Notes: a model not told the origin generated them from the letters alone. Shown: positions 29,201-37,487, counted from the stretch's first letter. The stretch: DNA of 55,447 nt from JAZUOT01 sp045604805 (GCA_045604805.1 JAZUOT010000044.1:1-55447), one strand, 5' to 3'. A program made the numbers and translations.

Positions 29201-30526
29201 AGCACTGTTTTGATAAGCTTGATAACCATATAAGCGCTCGGTTTCTTCAGTTTTGGTAGTCTTGATTATCTTGCTTTTTTCTAATGCGGTAAATGCCGAC
29301 TTATATATTAAATCCATCGCAGTTCTAACTGTGCTTTTTAAATACCATTCCGTTTCAAAATTATTTTCTTCCTTATTTCTAACCTCGTCCTTTGTAGATG
29401 GCAAACCGAAACCAGACGCTCCTAAATTATTAGCTGCCTGCAACAAAAATCCCGCTTTGTAAAAATTATCATTGGTGGCTGTATCAAGTATTCTAAATTT
29501 TATTCCGGAACTCGCCGAACCGTTTGCATATGTTCCCAGGTATACTTTATCATAAATATTTTGATTCGATATTACACTATAATCATAAGGGGCCAATAAC
29601 CCTGACGCTCCCTGTGATACAGTCTTTCTGTATGTATTTTCACTGATATATCTGGGGTCTTTTTCTTCTTTTCCAGATATTCTAAGCATTGCAGAACCAA
29701 TAAAGGACTTTACTTCTGAGTACGTCGGATCTGTCGGTTTTTCTGTTTTGTCATATACTGGGAAAGAGTTACACACAACTTTATAGTAGGTATTATATGC
29801 ACCAGGCTCAGAATAAGCAATAGGTTCTGCGGACCAATCACCTCCTGGGTTCGTCTCTGTGGAAATCCAATCGTTAAAGCCAGGTTCATTGGGATTTTTA
29901 GTGCTATAGTACACCTCGCTACCATATGCACCCATCTTCGCTTCTATGTAATGTTCATTTCCATCATAAACAACATCTACGTTATCTGCCCCACAGTCGA
30001 ATATGTATACAGTATATTCTCCTCTTGTTGCTTCGAGCACAACATCTCCTTCTTCATCATCATCAGGCTGATTTGAATCTTGGGCCCTTGTTTGTTCCCA
30101 CTCCGCCTTGAATATATACTTACCAACTTCCTCCAATTCCAAGCAAGGTATATTATTCAAATATCTTTGTAAATCATCATCAGCTTCATCAAATGATGCC
30201 ATCTTCGTCCAAGTAGTTTGGCCACTGAATCTACCCCACAAATAGCCTTTTGGGAATTGGGCTTTGGTGGAACCTAGCCCATAGAGATGCATATGAACCT
30301 TTGGTATATGATTTGAATCTTTCTTTCTTATGTAGATAGGCTTTTCAGAATCTGGCTTATCAACAGTTGGATCCTCATCGATTGATATGTAAATATCATA
30401 TTTTTTTTCCTTAGGGTCCCACGCAAACGTGTGTATTGATACTAAAGCTGAGACAAGTGATAGGAGCAAAATGATAAATATCATGACTATTTTTTTGATT
30501 TTTTTTCTTCTTTTGAATTTATTCAT
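26243..30526 (-). CDS. Large repeat-rich surface protein B
   Basis: A 1427-aa protein with a basic N-terminus and signal sequence (about 15-35), a long extracellular region and a C-terminal membrane helix followed by LRKRKK. A domain at about 320-570 (YLGTYANGS...IKFRILDT through IRGLRPALNF) resembles DUF6273. After it come about five to six modules of 65-90 residues starting with YDG/YNG-x-x-H and ending with a GEY/GTY-x-VYYxI motif, like bacterial Ig-like/MBG repeats. The last is a variant, RRYNGKPIEPSIII. The start at 30526 is chosen because GAAGGTGA lies about 6 nt upstream; a GTG at 30535 overlaps it. It is 38 nt after surface protein A, with which it shares this architecture. No canonical LPxTG is present. 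Confidence 0.85.
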   Translation of the reverse strand: MNKFKRRKKIKKIVMIFIILLLSLVSALVSIHTFAWDPKEKKYDIYISIDEDPTVDKPDSEKPIYIRKKDSNHIPKVHMHLYGLGSTKAQFPKGYLWGRFSGQTTWTKMASFDEADDDLQRYLNNIPCLELEEVGKYIFKAEWEQTRAQDSNQPDDDEEGDVVLEATRGEYTVYIFDCGADNVDVVYDGNEHYIEAKMGAYGSEVYYSTKNPNEPGFNDWISTETNPGGDWSAEPIAYSEPGAYNTYYKVVCNSFPVYDKTEKPTDPTYSEVKSFIGSAMLRISGKEEKDPRYISENTYRKTVSQGASGLLAPYDYSVISNQNIYDKVYLGTYANGSASSGIKFRILDTATNDNFYKAGFLLQAANNLGASGFGLPSTKDEVRNKEENNFETEWYLKSTVRTAMDLIYKSAFTALEKSKIIKTTKTEETERLYGYQAYQNSAPQSQEVYALGSTINDLYLFPLSIHESFSDKYGFSLSYDGYDTDLGTESDFISYDGQRIDSWWTRSTMYIRTVESSTGVLLSSELSPGYASSSVTIRARTDIRGLRPALNFDVSDVILTSAAGSVETTGSAIKGAKALSTTEKFAKVELYQGNDFKFTLHDPKLTFSLNEKGNFYDEQTHVEQKEGKEEIGKTYSELKTKPLRVTDEYRKITIPYKDVALRNEEDKRNNLYISAIITEYDTDTVVYYGRIQQVVKSDGNLEVILPAELEKGKYKIKLFEEQYNGGSYDQTNLTDYASKPVELVFEMYRTIKYSPFNLNQQVSYNGYPHGLGQELRIISTEPELNEEVTVGYSFNKDGGDYSEWSTVEPQFVEAGEYKIKFRINHKKMQSSYSNPFEDPDMYDENSYYKSTQATLVYSVVKRPIVYAAQNVAEEKYDGEIHSVRISVQSPNDAQILYYYSKEGEISQDKIKDLPYQADNPLFTEVGEYLVYYKMVDPAGNYADTYGKQLFKIAPKDIKYIATSIEQTYDGFDHGVSLSTYNNDPPLYKADIKYKYPLNVADNTNLKDSDDYSLDESPKFSEVGEYEVGYEITAEDYQTVRGVSKIKINKATINWAAYELETTYNGNYNPINMQVNISSTVTPEVKYYWDKEHTKEIKDPKFRDVMEKTNIYYTIKAPNYEDAEGVTTAEIKPAMITYKLEDTSNIIYDGNKHGIYISTTNVDDNAAKITYSTDGKNYSLKNPQFTDAGTYTVYYRIEAKNYKTTEGHMTFTIQQRLISSVHIDDIVGRRYNGKPIEPSIIIEDGSPNIISKDDYEITYSDNTQPGTGTITITGKNNYAGKITKHFIIYSDSYSESINTVQPFATSGSSLLGVPSFGFIDAFNANTQSPAPDTTSGGEETMMVDFNGQELSQESEQEQQSEDVQQAEDVSSENSPKPKSIRDYIYIVIGIVLVMGAVSTVIVLKLRKRKKATPDTDEKINLEEIVDVS

Positions 30527-30564
30527 CTTGCTCACCTTCTCTCTACATACAAAGTAATAGCGTT

Positions 30565-33500
30565 TTAGACTCTTTTCCGTTTTAGCAAAACTATCAAAAA
30601 TACAGCAAAAGCTAAAATAAAAGTTGAAGTCAGAATTAATACAGCTTTTATGCTTTCACCAGTAGTCAGAGGAGAAGTATTTCCTCCGCTACCCAAAAGA
30701 TCCCCTATTCCACCAGAGGAATTTTCACTAGATTCTGAAAGATAAGTTGTCTCCGAAGAACTATCCGAACTAGCCAAAGAATTATCAATATTAACTTGGG
30801 TATTTTCACCATCAACTATATAAAAAGTCTCTGTAACTTGATCTTCATAATTGTTGATACCCGTAATAGTTGCGGTAGCTTCACCTTTTTCTATATTGTT
30901 AGCATAGGTGATAATATAGTCATTTTCGGTAATTATGTTTGGAACGCCAATATATTGACCACCATCATTTATAATAATGCTGGGAGTTATTGGTCTGCCC
31001 GTATATATCCTGCTGGATATAGTATCAACCACTGCCCTCTTTATGGATCTTGGAGAAATTATCAGAGTTTTTTCGCCTTCGTATACTTCATAGTTTGAAC
31101 CAGCTTCAACTCTATAATATATTCTGTATGTACCCACATCTTTATATTGAGGTGGTTCTTCCAAGGTGTATGTTCGTCCTCCATCGGCACTATAGATAAC
31201 TCTAGCCTTATCTGCTGTTGGTTGCGCAACATATATCGGCACACTGTGCTGCATACCATCGTAAACGACATTCAGCGGCTGGCTTTCGTAACAAATTATT
31301 TTTGCCTGATTTATTACTACTTGCTCAGACTTTATAGATTCTTTGTAATTATTAGACTTTATTTTAAACCAGACTTTATATATGCCTACATCTTTAAATT
31401 CTGGCTTTTGAGTTGTTGCGTTATTCCAGTCTGAATCTGTCGGTTGTCCTTCCTGAACCAAATATCTTATATCACATTCCGAAGCAATAGGAGCATTCAG
31501 ATAGAGAGATATGGTATGGTTGTCTCCATCATATTCCCCTGTATATCCTTCAGATTGATAAGACATACTGGTTTCCAATATCGAAAGCCTCGCTTGGTTA
31601 TTCAGTGAACTTTTATAATTATATTTCCCATCATTTTCAACTACATCGAATGTTTCAGTATATTCACCAGCCTCAGTATGCGAAGGTTTATCTTTTGTTT
31701 TTCCATTTTGAGTGTAATAATATATGTCCACTTCACCCGCATGCGGCATATAATTATCTATATTAACACTATGTGGTGAACCATCGTACGCAACTGTAAC
31801 ACTCTCAGAAGACATATACATACTCGTCTGAGATATCCTGGCTCTTGTCGACCCTTCGAGAGTTTCATAGTTTTTCTGTTCCACCTTGTAGTAAACTGTT
31901 ATTCCATTATCCACAATCTTTCCATCTTTTATCGTTGCGGTATCGACCACGTCCTTAAAGGCAGGACTCGTATCGCTATATTCTTTCTCACCTTGTTTTT
32001 TATATTGAATTTTAGCGGCACCCGGATCATCTGTATATGGTATGACATTTATGTAGTTTTCTACGCCATTATAAACCGTATCGACACCTGTTACATCACA
32101 TTGCATCTGCGATGGTTGTATTAATAATTCAACAGCACCTGTTCTTTCTCCAAAACCTTTATAATCTTTGTGATCTTTGTATTGTTCCTTTATTGAAATT
32201 TTATACTTGATTATATAAGGAACAGGCTCTCCTTTTTCGTTGTATTTTACATCCTTAACATATGGTTTTTCTGTGGTATAAACTTCATCATCTATACCAT
32301 TTTCATTATCCAAAGCATATGTTATATTTACGAATTCCAATTTAGGTAAAAGCATATCGGGATCATCAATGCTGTGTTCTAGACTATCATAAACCACTGA
32401 TATTTTATTTGGCTCCACACAAGACATCTGAGAATAAACTGTAAGCGGAATAGTAACATAATCGCTTATGTAATCTGTTTTATTTGCGTCACCATCACCA
32501 TTATATCTTTCAAGAAATAACTTTATATCGTATTTATCAGATTCCATTGGGGAATTTTCATCATTTGGAAGTTCTATACATACATCTTCTGCGCCAGTCT
32601 TTGCTTCCTTTTCTATTTTTTTTATCCGAGAATAATACATAATCTCCCCAGAGTCTCTTTGTGTAATTATAGCTGATATATATTCGTTGCCTTGTGCAGC
32701 ATCTTTTATCTCATAAGAAACTTTGAGATTTATTCTGTTTTCACCATTTATATCATTTACTATTCTTTCTGCTGTGTCTTGTGAGGTAAGTTTCAGATTT
32801 TCTGTATCAAAAAGCGTTAACTTGAACGATGTGTATATTTCTTGCACATCTTGAGTCATTTTTTTTACTTTTGAGCCAACAGCCGTAGACTTAGCACCAC
32901 TTTCAGTCAAACCTTTTCTATTTTGAACCGGCGTTGAAGAAACAAATGCGACATCATCAGATTTTATATTCATCGCCACACGTAAACCAGACAATGGAAA
33001 TGCTGTAGATGACGAGTCTTTATCCTCCAGTCCTTTAAGCCCATACGTGTAAGTCTTCACATCAAAGTCAAAAAACTTTCTATATTGACCTCTTGTGCTC
33101 ACCCAAAAAGTATCATCAGCTCCCTTGGCAACTGTATCTTTACTAGCAGAATATGCGTTTGGAAAATAATTGGGATTTAGCAAATCTGTATTTGAAAGGA
33201 GGAAAAGCTGATCTCCACCCAAATATGGAGATGTATATTCATTAATACTCATAGTTTTTGCACCGGAAACTTGTGTAGACTTTGTCACCATTATTGCACT
33301 TTTTTCTGCAGATGTAAAACTACCTCCGAACGGATCTGTCAACGAATCATCTACATTGCTCAACTCTCCCCTTATACTGCTAGTATAGTAGCTCATATAA
33401 TCAGGGCAATTACCACCCTCATGGTAAGGAGCGGAGGCCAAAATATTAGATGAATACAGCAGCATTCCTGCTTTCTCATTGTCGTCATTAGTCTGGGTAG

Positions 33501-34695
33501 ATAAAATATTAAACTTGATAGGCAATACATCTTCCGATCCACTGCCGTATATGTGACTTCCTATGTACAAATAATCATACAAAGAATCTCCCGCATGGTA
33601 TCCTTGTAAACCTGAAAACCCTGGCATCATATTTTTTCTGGGGCCGTTAATAACTACCTGTACGGTTCCTTTGTCCACTTCTTTATTATTATTGTTTTTA
33701 TCTAAAATTTTAAAATAAACAACATGAGCACCTATTTGCTTAAATTTAGGTATTTCTTTTTGCTCTTTCTCATATTTATCATTCTCATAGTACTTTACGA
33801 TATAACCGCTATCCTCATCCACCACTATACCATCAGGTATATGTTCTTTGCCGTCGTAAGTATAAACAGAATTGTTTATCGTATATTTTCGCTTTGTCCA
33901 CTTCGCATACAAACCATTTGATTGGAAATTCGGATCAATAGCTTCTGAGCTATCTGTTTTTTTACCGTCTTTGTTATATATAGGACCATTCTCAACTTTA
34001 TTTTCTTCATTATCTATATGGTAGGCCCATATCATCTCGGGGCCCTTTTCACCATCAATATCATCATAGTCACCGTCTTCATTATAATCTTCCATTCTCT
34101 GTCCATAATAAAATCCTTCAAAATCATAGCCTTCCCGCGTAGCAGGTTGGATTTGCCTGGGGTTGCCGTTTAACATATCAGAAATTTCATCGAACTTATT
34201 GTCGCTTGTATCAACGTCGTAGTTGTAGGCAGCTTCTGTGACTTCTTCACAAGTAAACGTCACCGTTTTTTTCAGAGCCGTAGCACTCGGCACTCTCTCT
34301 CTTTTTTCCTCATCCACATAAATAATACCTTTAGCAATTTCATTAAATCCTATTTCTACCAAAAATTCGTTGCTGCCGGGACTACTTTTTTCTCTTGTTT
34401 TCTCCTCAAAAAATTTATATTCTAATTGCATTTTATGTTTTTTCTCTACTGGTATATATCCCCCTCCCGGTTTAATTTCGTTGATGGTGTAAGTGAGGCT
34501 TATTTCTACTATCATCCCCTTTAAATCTATTTCTTCACTGGGTATGTAGATAAGTCTATAAGGTAAATTCGTAATTTTAATTTTACTAATTTCAAATGTT
34601 TCTTTTTCACTGGCAAAAAAACTCACCGAAGATGCCGCTGCTATACTAAACAAAAAGCCCAAAGCTAGCACAAAAACCACGACTCTTTTTCTCAC
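30565..34695 (-). CDS. Large repeat-rich surface protein A
   Basis: A 1376-aa protein, first gene of the operon. The start is the GTG at 34695, 8 nt after GGGAGG. It has a signal peptide (about 5-30) and an InlB-type beta-grasp repeat near 190-270 (TREGYDFEGFYYG...LYAKW). A DUF6273-like domain follows (about 370-590; ends SGLRVAMNI), then five to six YDG/YNG-x-x-H modules with paired VYYKV/VWFKI strands, including a terminal SRIYTGRPITPSIII module almost matching the one in surface protein B. The C-terminus has SPLTTGE, a membrane helix and KRKR. SPLTTGE is near an LPxTG-type signal but not canonical, so sortase anchoring is uncertain. Adhesin, cell-wall scaffold or receptor for the exported cargo are possible. 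Confidence 0.85.
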   Translation of the reverse strand: MRKRVVVFVLALGFLFSIAAASSVSFFASEKETFEISKIKITNLPYRLIYIPSEEIDLKGMIVEISLTYTINEIKPGGGYIPVEKKHKMQLEYKFFEEKTREKSSPGSNEFLVEIGFNEIAKGIIYVDEEKRERVPSATALKKTVTFTCEEVTEAAYNYDVDTSDNKFDEISDMLNGNPRQIQPATREGYDFEGFYYGQRMEDYNEDGDYDDIDGEKGPEMIWAYHIDNEENKVENGPIYNKDGKKTDSSEAIDPNFQSNGLYAKWTKRKYTINNSVYTYDGKEHIPDGIVVDEDSGYIVKYYENDKYEKEQKEIPKFKQIGAHVVYFKILDKNNNNKEVDKGTVQVVINGPRKNMMPGFSGLQGYHAGDSLYDYLYIGSHIYGSGSEDVLPIKFNILSTQTNDDNEKAGMLLYSSNILASAPYHEGGNCPDYMSYYTSSIRGELSNVDDSLTDPFGGSFTSAEKSAIMVTKSTQVSGAKTMSINEYTSPYLGGDQLFLLSNTDLLNPNYFPNAYSASKDTVAKGADDTFWVSTRGQYRKFFDFDVKTYTYGLKGLEDKDSSSTAFPLSGLRVAMNIKSDDVAFVSSTPVQNRKGLTESGAKSTAVGSKVKKMTQDVQEIYTSFKLTLFDTENLKLTSQDTAERIVNDINGENRINLKVSYEIKDAAQGNEYISAIITQRDSGEIMYYSRIKKIEKEAKTGAEDVCIELPNDENSPMESDKYDIKLFLERYNGDGDANKTDYISDYVTIPLTVYSQMSCVEPNKISVVYDSLEHSIDDPDMLLPKLEFVNITYALDNENGIDDEVYTTEKPYVKDVKYNEKGEPVPYIIKYKISIKEQYKDHKDYKGFGERTGAVELLIQPSQMQCDVTGVDTVYNGVENYINVIPYTDDPGAAKIQYKKQGEKEYSDTSPAFKDVVDTATIKDGKIVDNGITVYYKVEQKNYETLEGSTRARISQTSMYMSSESVTVAYDGSPHSVNIDNYMPHAGEVDIYYYTQNGKTKDKPSHTEAGEYTETFDVVENDGKYNYKSSLNNQARLSILETSMSYQSEGYTGEYDGDNHTISLYLNAPIASECDIRYLVQEGQPTDSDWNNATTQKPEFKDVGIYKVWFKIKSNNYKESIKSEQVVINQAKIICYESQPLNVVYDGMQHSVPIYVAQPTADKARVIYSADGGRTYTLEEPPQYKDVGTYRIYYRVEAGSNYEVYEGEKTLIISPRSIKRAVVDTISSRIYTGRPITPSIIINDGGQYIGVPNIITENDYIITYANNIEKGEATATITGINNYEDQVTETFYIVDGENTQVNIDNSLASSDSSSETTYLSESSENSSGGIGDLLGSGGNTSPLTTGESIKAVLILTSTFILAFAVFLIVLLKRKRV

Positions 34696-34738
34696 ATTCG
34701 GCACCTCCCATAAAGATTCCGACTATCAAACTATTTAC

Positions 34739-34767
34739 AGTGTACATTAATTGCCCCTTATTGTCAA
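34739..34767 (-). promoter_or_regulatory. Promoter of the leader-protein export operon
   Basis: On the minus strand TTGACA (34767-34762) and TACACT (34744-34739) are spaced by exactly 17 bp, giving a 5' leader of about 35-40 nt before the GTG at 34695. It is the only strong promoter I see for the train down to yajC. Confidence 0.65.
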
Positions 34768-34873
34768 TTTTTTGTGCTACCAACTTATTGTTCAAAAATC
34801 ATAAAATCATCATTTGTAATTAATGCACAAATCCCATTCTTCTGCATTTTTACGGGCTTATATGACTTCTTAC

Positions 34874-34880
34874 TTCGACA
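34874..34880 (-). promoter_or_regulatory. Possible Spo0A box
   Basis: On the minus strand the sequence TTTTTTGTCGAAG contains TGTCGAA, the core of the B. subtilis 0A box. It lies about 110 bp upstream of the operon's -35 and also upstream of the HD gene. A 7-mer will occur by chance several times in 55 kb, so this is weak. Confidence 0.3.
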
Positions 34881-34961
34881 AAAAATGCCAATATTTACTT
34901 GCAAGATATTTGACTAGCTCGGCTTATTAATGCTAACATTTGTTCCGGTGATTTTGTGCTT

Positions 34962-34990
34962 TTGCTTGAGCAATTTGTACCTTATAAAAT
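34962..34990 (+). promoter_or_regulatory. Possible promoter of the HD-domain gene
   Basis: TTGCTT and TAAAAT are spaced by 17 bp. The predicted start of transcription would be very close to the ribosome binding site at 34999-35005, so this assignment is tentative. The rest of the 34696-35011 gap shows no other gene. Confidence 0.35.
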
Positions 34991-35011
34991 ATTTGTTTGA
35001 GGTGGGTATTT

Positions 35012-35596
35012 TTGAAGAATTACGTAGACAAATTCAAAAGCATCTATAGAGAAGAAATTTTCAGAGAAGGCGCTGATGAACTTTTAAAATGGATCGAAAC
35101 TACTGACTTTTTTAAAGCTCCTGCAAGTACTCGTTTTCACTGTGCCTGCGAATCTGGTCTAGTCCGCCACAGTGTGAGCGTATATGAAGTAATGATAGAA
35201 AAGCATTTCGATGACGATGTATATAGCGCTGAAAGTTTTGCTATATGTGCTTTATTGCATGACCTGTGTAAAGCTGAGTATTACAAAGTAAGTTCTCGCA
35301 ACGTGAAAAATGAAATTACCGGAGAATGGGAGAAAAAACCATACTATGCTTCTGATGATAAATTTCCCTACGGACACGGTGAAAAATCTGTATTTTTGAT
35401 CGAACGCTTTATGCGTTTAAAACCACAGGAAGCTATGGCAATTCGTTGGCATATGGGCGGATTTGATGCTTCAGCTGGAAATGGCTTCACAATAAGTGAA
35501 GCTTTTAGGAAATATCCATTAGCTGTAAAATTACATCTAGCTGACTTGGAATCTACGTTTATATCAGAAAATACAGCTTATGTAGTAGAAAAGTAA
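35012..35596 (+). CDS. HD-domain hydrolase
   Basis: A 194-aa protein of the HD superfamily of metal-dependent phosphohydrolases: a histidine in SGLVRHSVSVYEV, the paired HD in ALLHDLCKAEYY, a further histidine in GHGEKSV and a late LHLADLES. It is probably cytosolic, and its substrate is unknown. The start is the TTG at 35012 (MKNYVDKFKS), 6-8 nt after GAGGTGG; the frame is open to a TTG at 34997, but that would include the ribosome binding site. A terminator-like hairpin follows and overlaps the tspO ribosome binding site. Confidence 0.85.
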   Translation: MKNYVDKFKSIYREEIFREGADELLKWIETTDFFKAPASTRFHCACESGLVRHSVSVYEVMIEKHFDDDVYSAESFAICALLHDLCKAEYYKVSSRNVKNEITGEWEKKPYYASDDKFPYGHGEKSVFLIERFMRLKPQEAMAIRWHMGGFDASAGNGFTISEAFRKYPLAVKLHLADLESTFISENTAYVVEK

Positions 35597-35620
35597 AATT
35601 GTTTTTCTGTTTTATGTATA

Positions 35621-35671
35621 AATCCTTCTTCTTGGCACATATATTTGCCCTGTAAGGAGGATTATTTTTTT
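35621..35671 (+). terminator. Terminator hairpin that contains the tspO RBS
   Basis: 35621-35630 pairs with 35654-35663 (10 bp, one G-U) around an inner GGCA/TGCC stem (35634-35637, 35646-35649), then seven T at 35665-35671 directly before the tspO ATG. The 3' arm is AAGGAGGATT, so the hairpin covers the Shine-Dalgarno. The arrangement is the same as at 4993-5053. Confidence 0.6.
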
Positions 35672-36139
35672 ATGATAAAAATCAAACCACTTTTTGTTAA
35701 TGTATTGTTTAGTCTTGCAGTGGGTTTCTTGTCAGCTATTCTAACTAGTAGTTCACAAGAGTTCTATTCAACTGTAAATTTGCCACCATTTGCTCCACCA
35801 TCATTTTTATTTCCCATTGTTTGGACCATTCTTTATCTGCTTATGGGAGTCTCTGCTTACATCATATATTCCAGCAATGCTCCAAATTCGCACAAACAAG
35901 CAGCTCTTACTATCTACGCCATAAGCTTACTAGTTAATTTTATATGGCCTTTCATATTTTTCAACGCAAGAATGTACTTATTCGCTTTTTTCTGGATTAT
36001 ACTTTTGTGGCTGCTTATCGCTCTAACTATAGCTGCTTACTATAAAATCAATAAAACTGCCGCATATCTACAAATTCCGTATTTTATTTGGGTCACATTC
36101 GCAGCTATACTAAATTTAGCTATTGTCATATTAAATTAA
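35672..36139 (+). CDS. tspO: TspO/MBR family tryptophan-rich sensory protein
   Basis: A 155-aa protein with five membrane helices. Typical TspO features are the first helix and the NLPPFAPPSFLFPIVWTILYLLMGVSAY loop and helix region (positions about 36-64), WPFIFFNARMYLFAFFWI, and the closing IPYFIWVTFAAILN. TspO proteins bind tetrapyrroles; the role in anaerobes is unclear. The start at 35672 follows GGAGG by 11 nt, and that site is inside the hairpin described separately. The gene ends at a bidirectional terminator shared with the small minus-strand ORF. Confidence 0.9.
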   Translation: MIKIKPLFVNVLFSLAVGFLSAILTSSSQEFYSTVNLPPFAPPSFLFPIVWTILYLLMGVSAYIIYSSNAPNSHKQAALTIYAISLLVNFIWPFIFFNARMYLFAFFWIILLWLLIALTIAAYYKINKTAAYLQIPYFIWVTFAAILNLAIVILN

Positions 36140-36152
36140 TCAAAAAAATCCT

Positions 36153-36188
36153 ATAAGGTAGTGAGACGAAAAAACTTCACTACCTTAT
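36153..36188. terminator. Bidirectional terminator between tspO and the 56-aa ORF
   Basis: A 12-bp stem (36153-36164 with 36177-36188) has T-rich sequence on both sides: ATTATTTT on plus and a seven-T tract on minus. It serves two convergent genes. Confidence 0.8.
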
Positions 36189-36198
36189 TATTTTGCCT

Positions 36199-36369
36199 TT
36201 ATAAATCATCTGCATCTTGTACTGGTTTTTCTCCATCTATGCTAATGCCAGTATAACTTCCTTCTGTATCCGCCTTTATTTCACCTTTTCCCTGTAGTGG
36301 TATAGTCTCTGCTATTTTTGAAGGTGGGATTCGTATTTCTCTATTGTCTTTTTCTTTTTTTTCATCCAT
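36199..36369 (-). CDS. Small acidic/charged protein, 56 aa
   Basis: A short ORF beginning MDEKKEKDNREIRIPPSKIA and ending PVQDADDL. Its start (ATG at 36369) follows GAGGTGA by 7 nt, and its stop abuts the bidirectional terminator, both of which support a real gene. The charged N-terminus and the GSYTGISIDGEKPVQDADDL ending recall small clostridial proteins of unknown function, but I do not recognise a named family. No membrane segment. It is divergent from hprK. Confidence 0.65.
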   Translation of the reverse strand: MDEKKEKDNREIRIPPSKIAETIPLQGKGEIKADTEGSYTGISIDGEKPVQDADDL

Positions 36370-36434
36370 TTAAAATCACCTCTAACATATTGTAAACTTT
36401 GTTTTTTGATTTATTCGCACAAGCCTATCATTGT

Positions 36435-36463
36435 TTGATATGATTTTTCTTCTGACGTATAAT
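36435..36463 (+). promoter_or_regulatory. Sigma-A promoter of hprK cluster
   Basis: TTGATA (36435-36440) and a perfect TATAAT (36458-36463) are spaced by 17 bp, 37 nt upstream of the hprK start. Confidence 0.75.
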
Positions 36464-36500
36464 ACTGGTGTTAAGTTTATTTGTTGTGGTAGGAAGCAAA

Positions 36501-37466
36501 ATGTCTAATAAGTATAGTATAACTATCGGAAATATTGTAAAAGGTTTAGATCTGAATGTTATATATATGCCCGAAAGTGCAGAAAATAGAGAAATTTGTT
36601 CATCTGATATAAGCCGTACTTCTCTGGAACTCTCTGGTTTATACGAAAATTATGTCAGCGGACGTATATTACTGATGGGTACTACGGAACATAATTATTT
36701 AAGCAAACTTAATCACGAGGAAAGATTGACTTCAGTTAGTAAATTATTTTCCAAAAAACCTCCCGTGGTTATTTTAAGCCGTGGCTTACTTCCTTTTGAT
36801 GAAGTCTTAGAAAGTGCAAAAAAACACGGTGTAGTACTTTTAGGCTCTACAGAAAGAACTTCGAATCTAATAGCTTCAATTGTTACAGTTGTCGGACATG
36901 AATTAGCCCCTAGAATCACTAGACATGGGGTACTAGTGGAATTGTACGGAGAAGGCTTGCTCATAGTCGGTGATAGTGGCGTCGGAAAAAGTGAAACCGC
37001 TATAGAACTTATAAAGCGTGGCCATTGTTTGATTGCCGATGACGCCGTCGAAATAAGAAAAGTTTCTGATAGAACTCTTATCGGCTCATCTCCTGAAAAT
37101 ATACGGCATTTTATTGAACTGCGTGGTATTGGCATCATAAATGCAAGAAGACTCTTCGGTATGGGCGCTGTTAAACCTTCTGGAACTATAGATCTAGTCG
37201 TTAACCTAGAGAATTGGGATAAAACAAAAACCTACGATAGAATGGGTCTTGATGATAAATATACTGAAATTTTGGGTGTTAAAGTTCCTATGGTCACCGT
37301 TCCCGTCAATCCCGGTAGAAATTTATCGGTAATAATAGAAGTTGCAGCAATGAATAATCGCCACAAAAAAATGGGTTATAATGCGGCTCGTGAACTACTT
37401 CAGAACTTAGGTATGGATTGTGATTCACAGGAAATAGTAGAAGAGAAAGAAGAAATAATTTTTTAA
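36501..37466 (+). CDS. hprK: HPr kinase/phosphorylase
   Basis: HprK phosphorylates HPr on a serine (Ser46 in B. subtilis) and thereby controls carbon catabolite repression. The 321-aa product has the N-terminal domain and, from about residue 130, the kinase core. The P-loop is GDSGVGKSE, followed by the ADDAVEIRKV segment, the family signature ELRGIGIINARRLFG and the late VPVNPGRNLSVIIEVAAMN. The start at 36501 (MSNKYSITIGNIVKGLDL) has AGGAAG about 6 nt upstream; the extra upstream 11 codons have no support. It heads the cluster hprK-PHP-murB-whiA. Confidence 0.95.
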   Translation: MSNKYSITIGNIVKGLDLNVIYMPESAENREICSSDISRTSLELSGLYENYVSGRILLMGTTEHNYLSKLNHEERLTSVSKLFSKKPPVVILSRGLLPFDEVLESAKKHGVVLLGSTERTSNLIASIVTVVGHELAPRITRHGVLVELYGEGLLIVGDSGVGKSETAIELIKRGHCLIADDAVEIRKVSDRTLIGSSPENIRHFIELRGIGIINARRLFGMGAVKPSGTIDLVVNLENWDKTKTYDRMGLDDKYTEILGVKVPMVTVPVNPGRNLSVIIEVAAMNNRHKKMGYNAARELLQNLGMDCDSQEIVEEKEEIIF

Positions 37467-37487
37467 AAATAAAGGAGTTGCTTTTAA

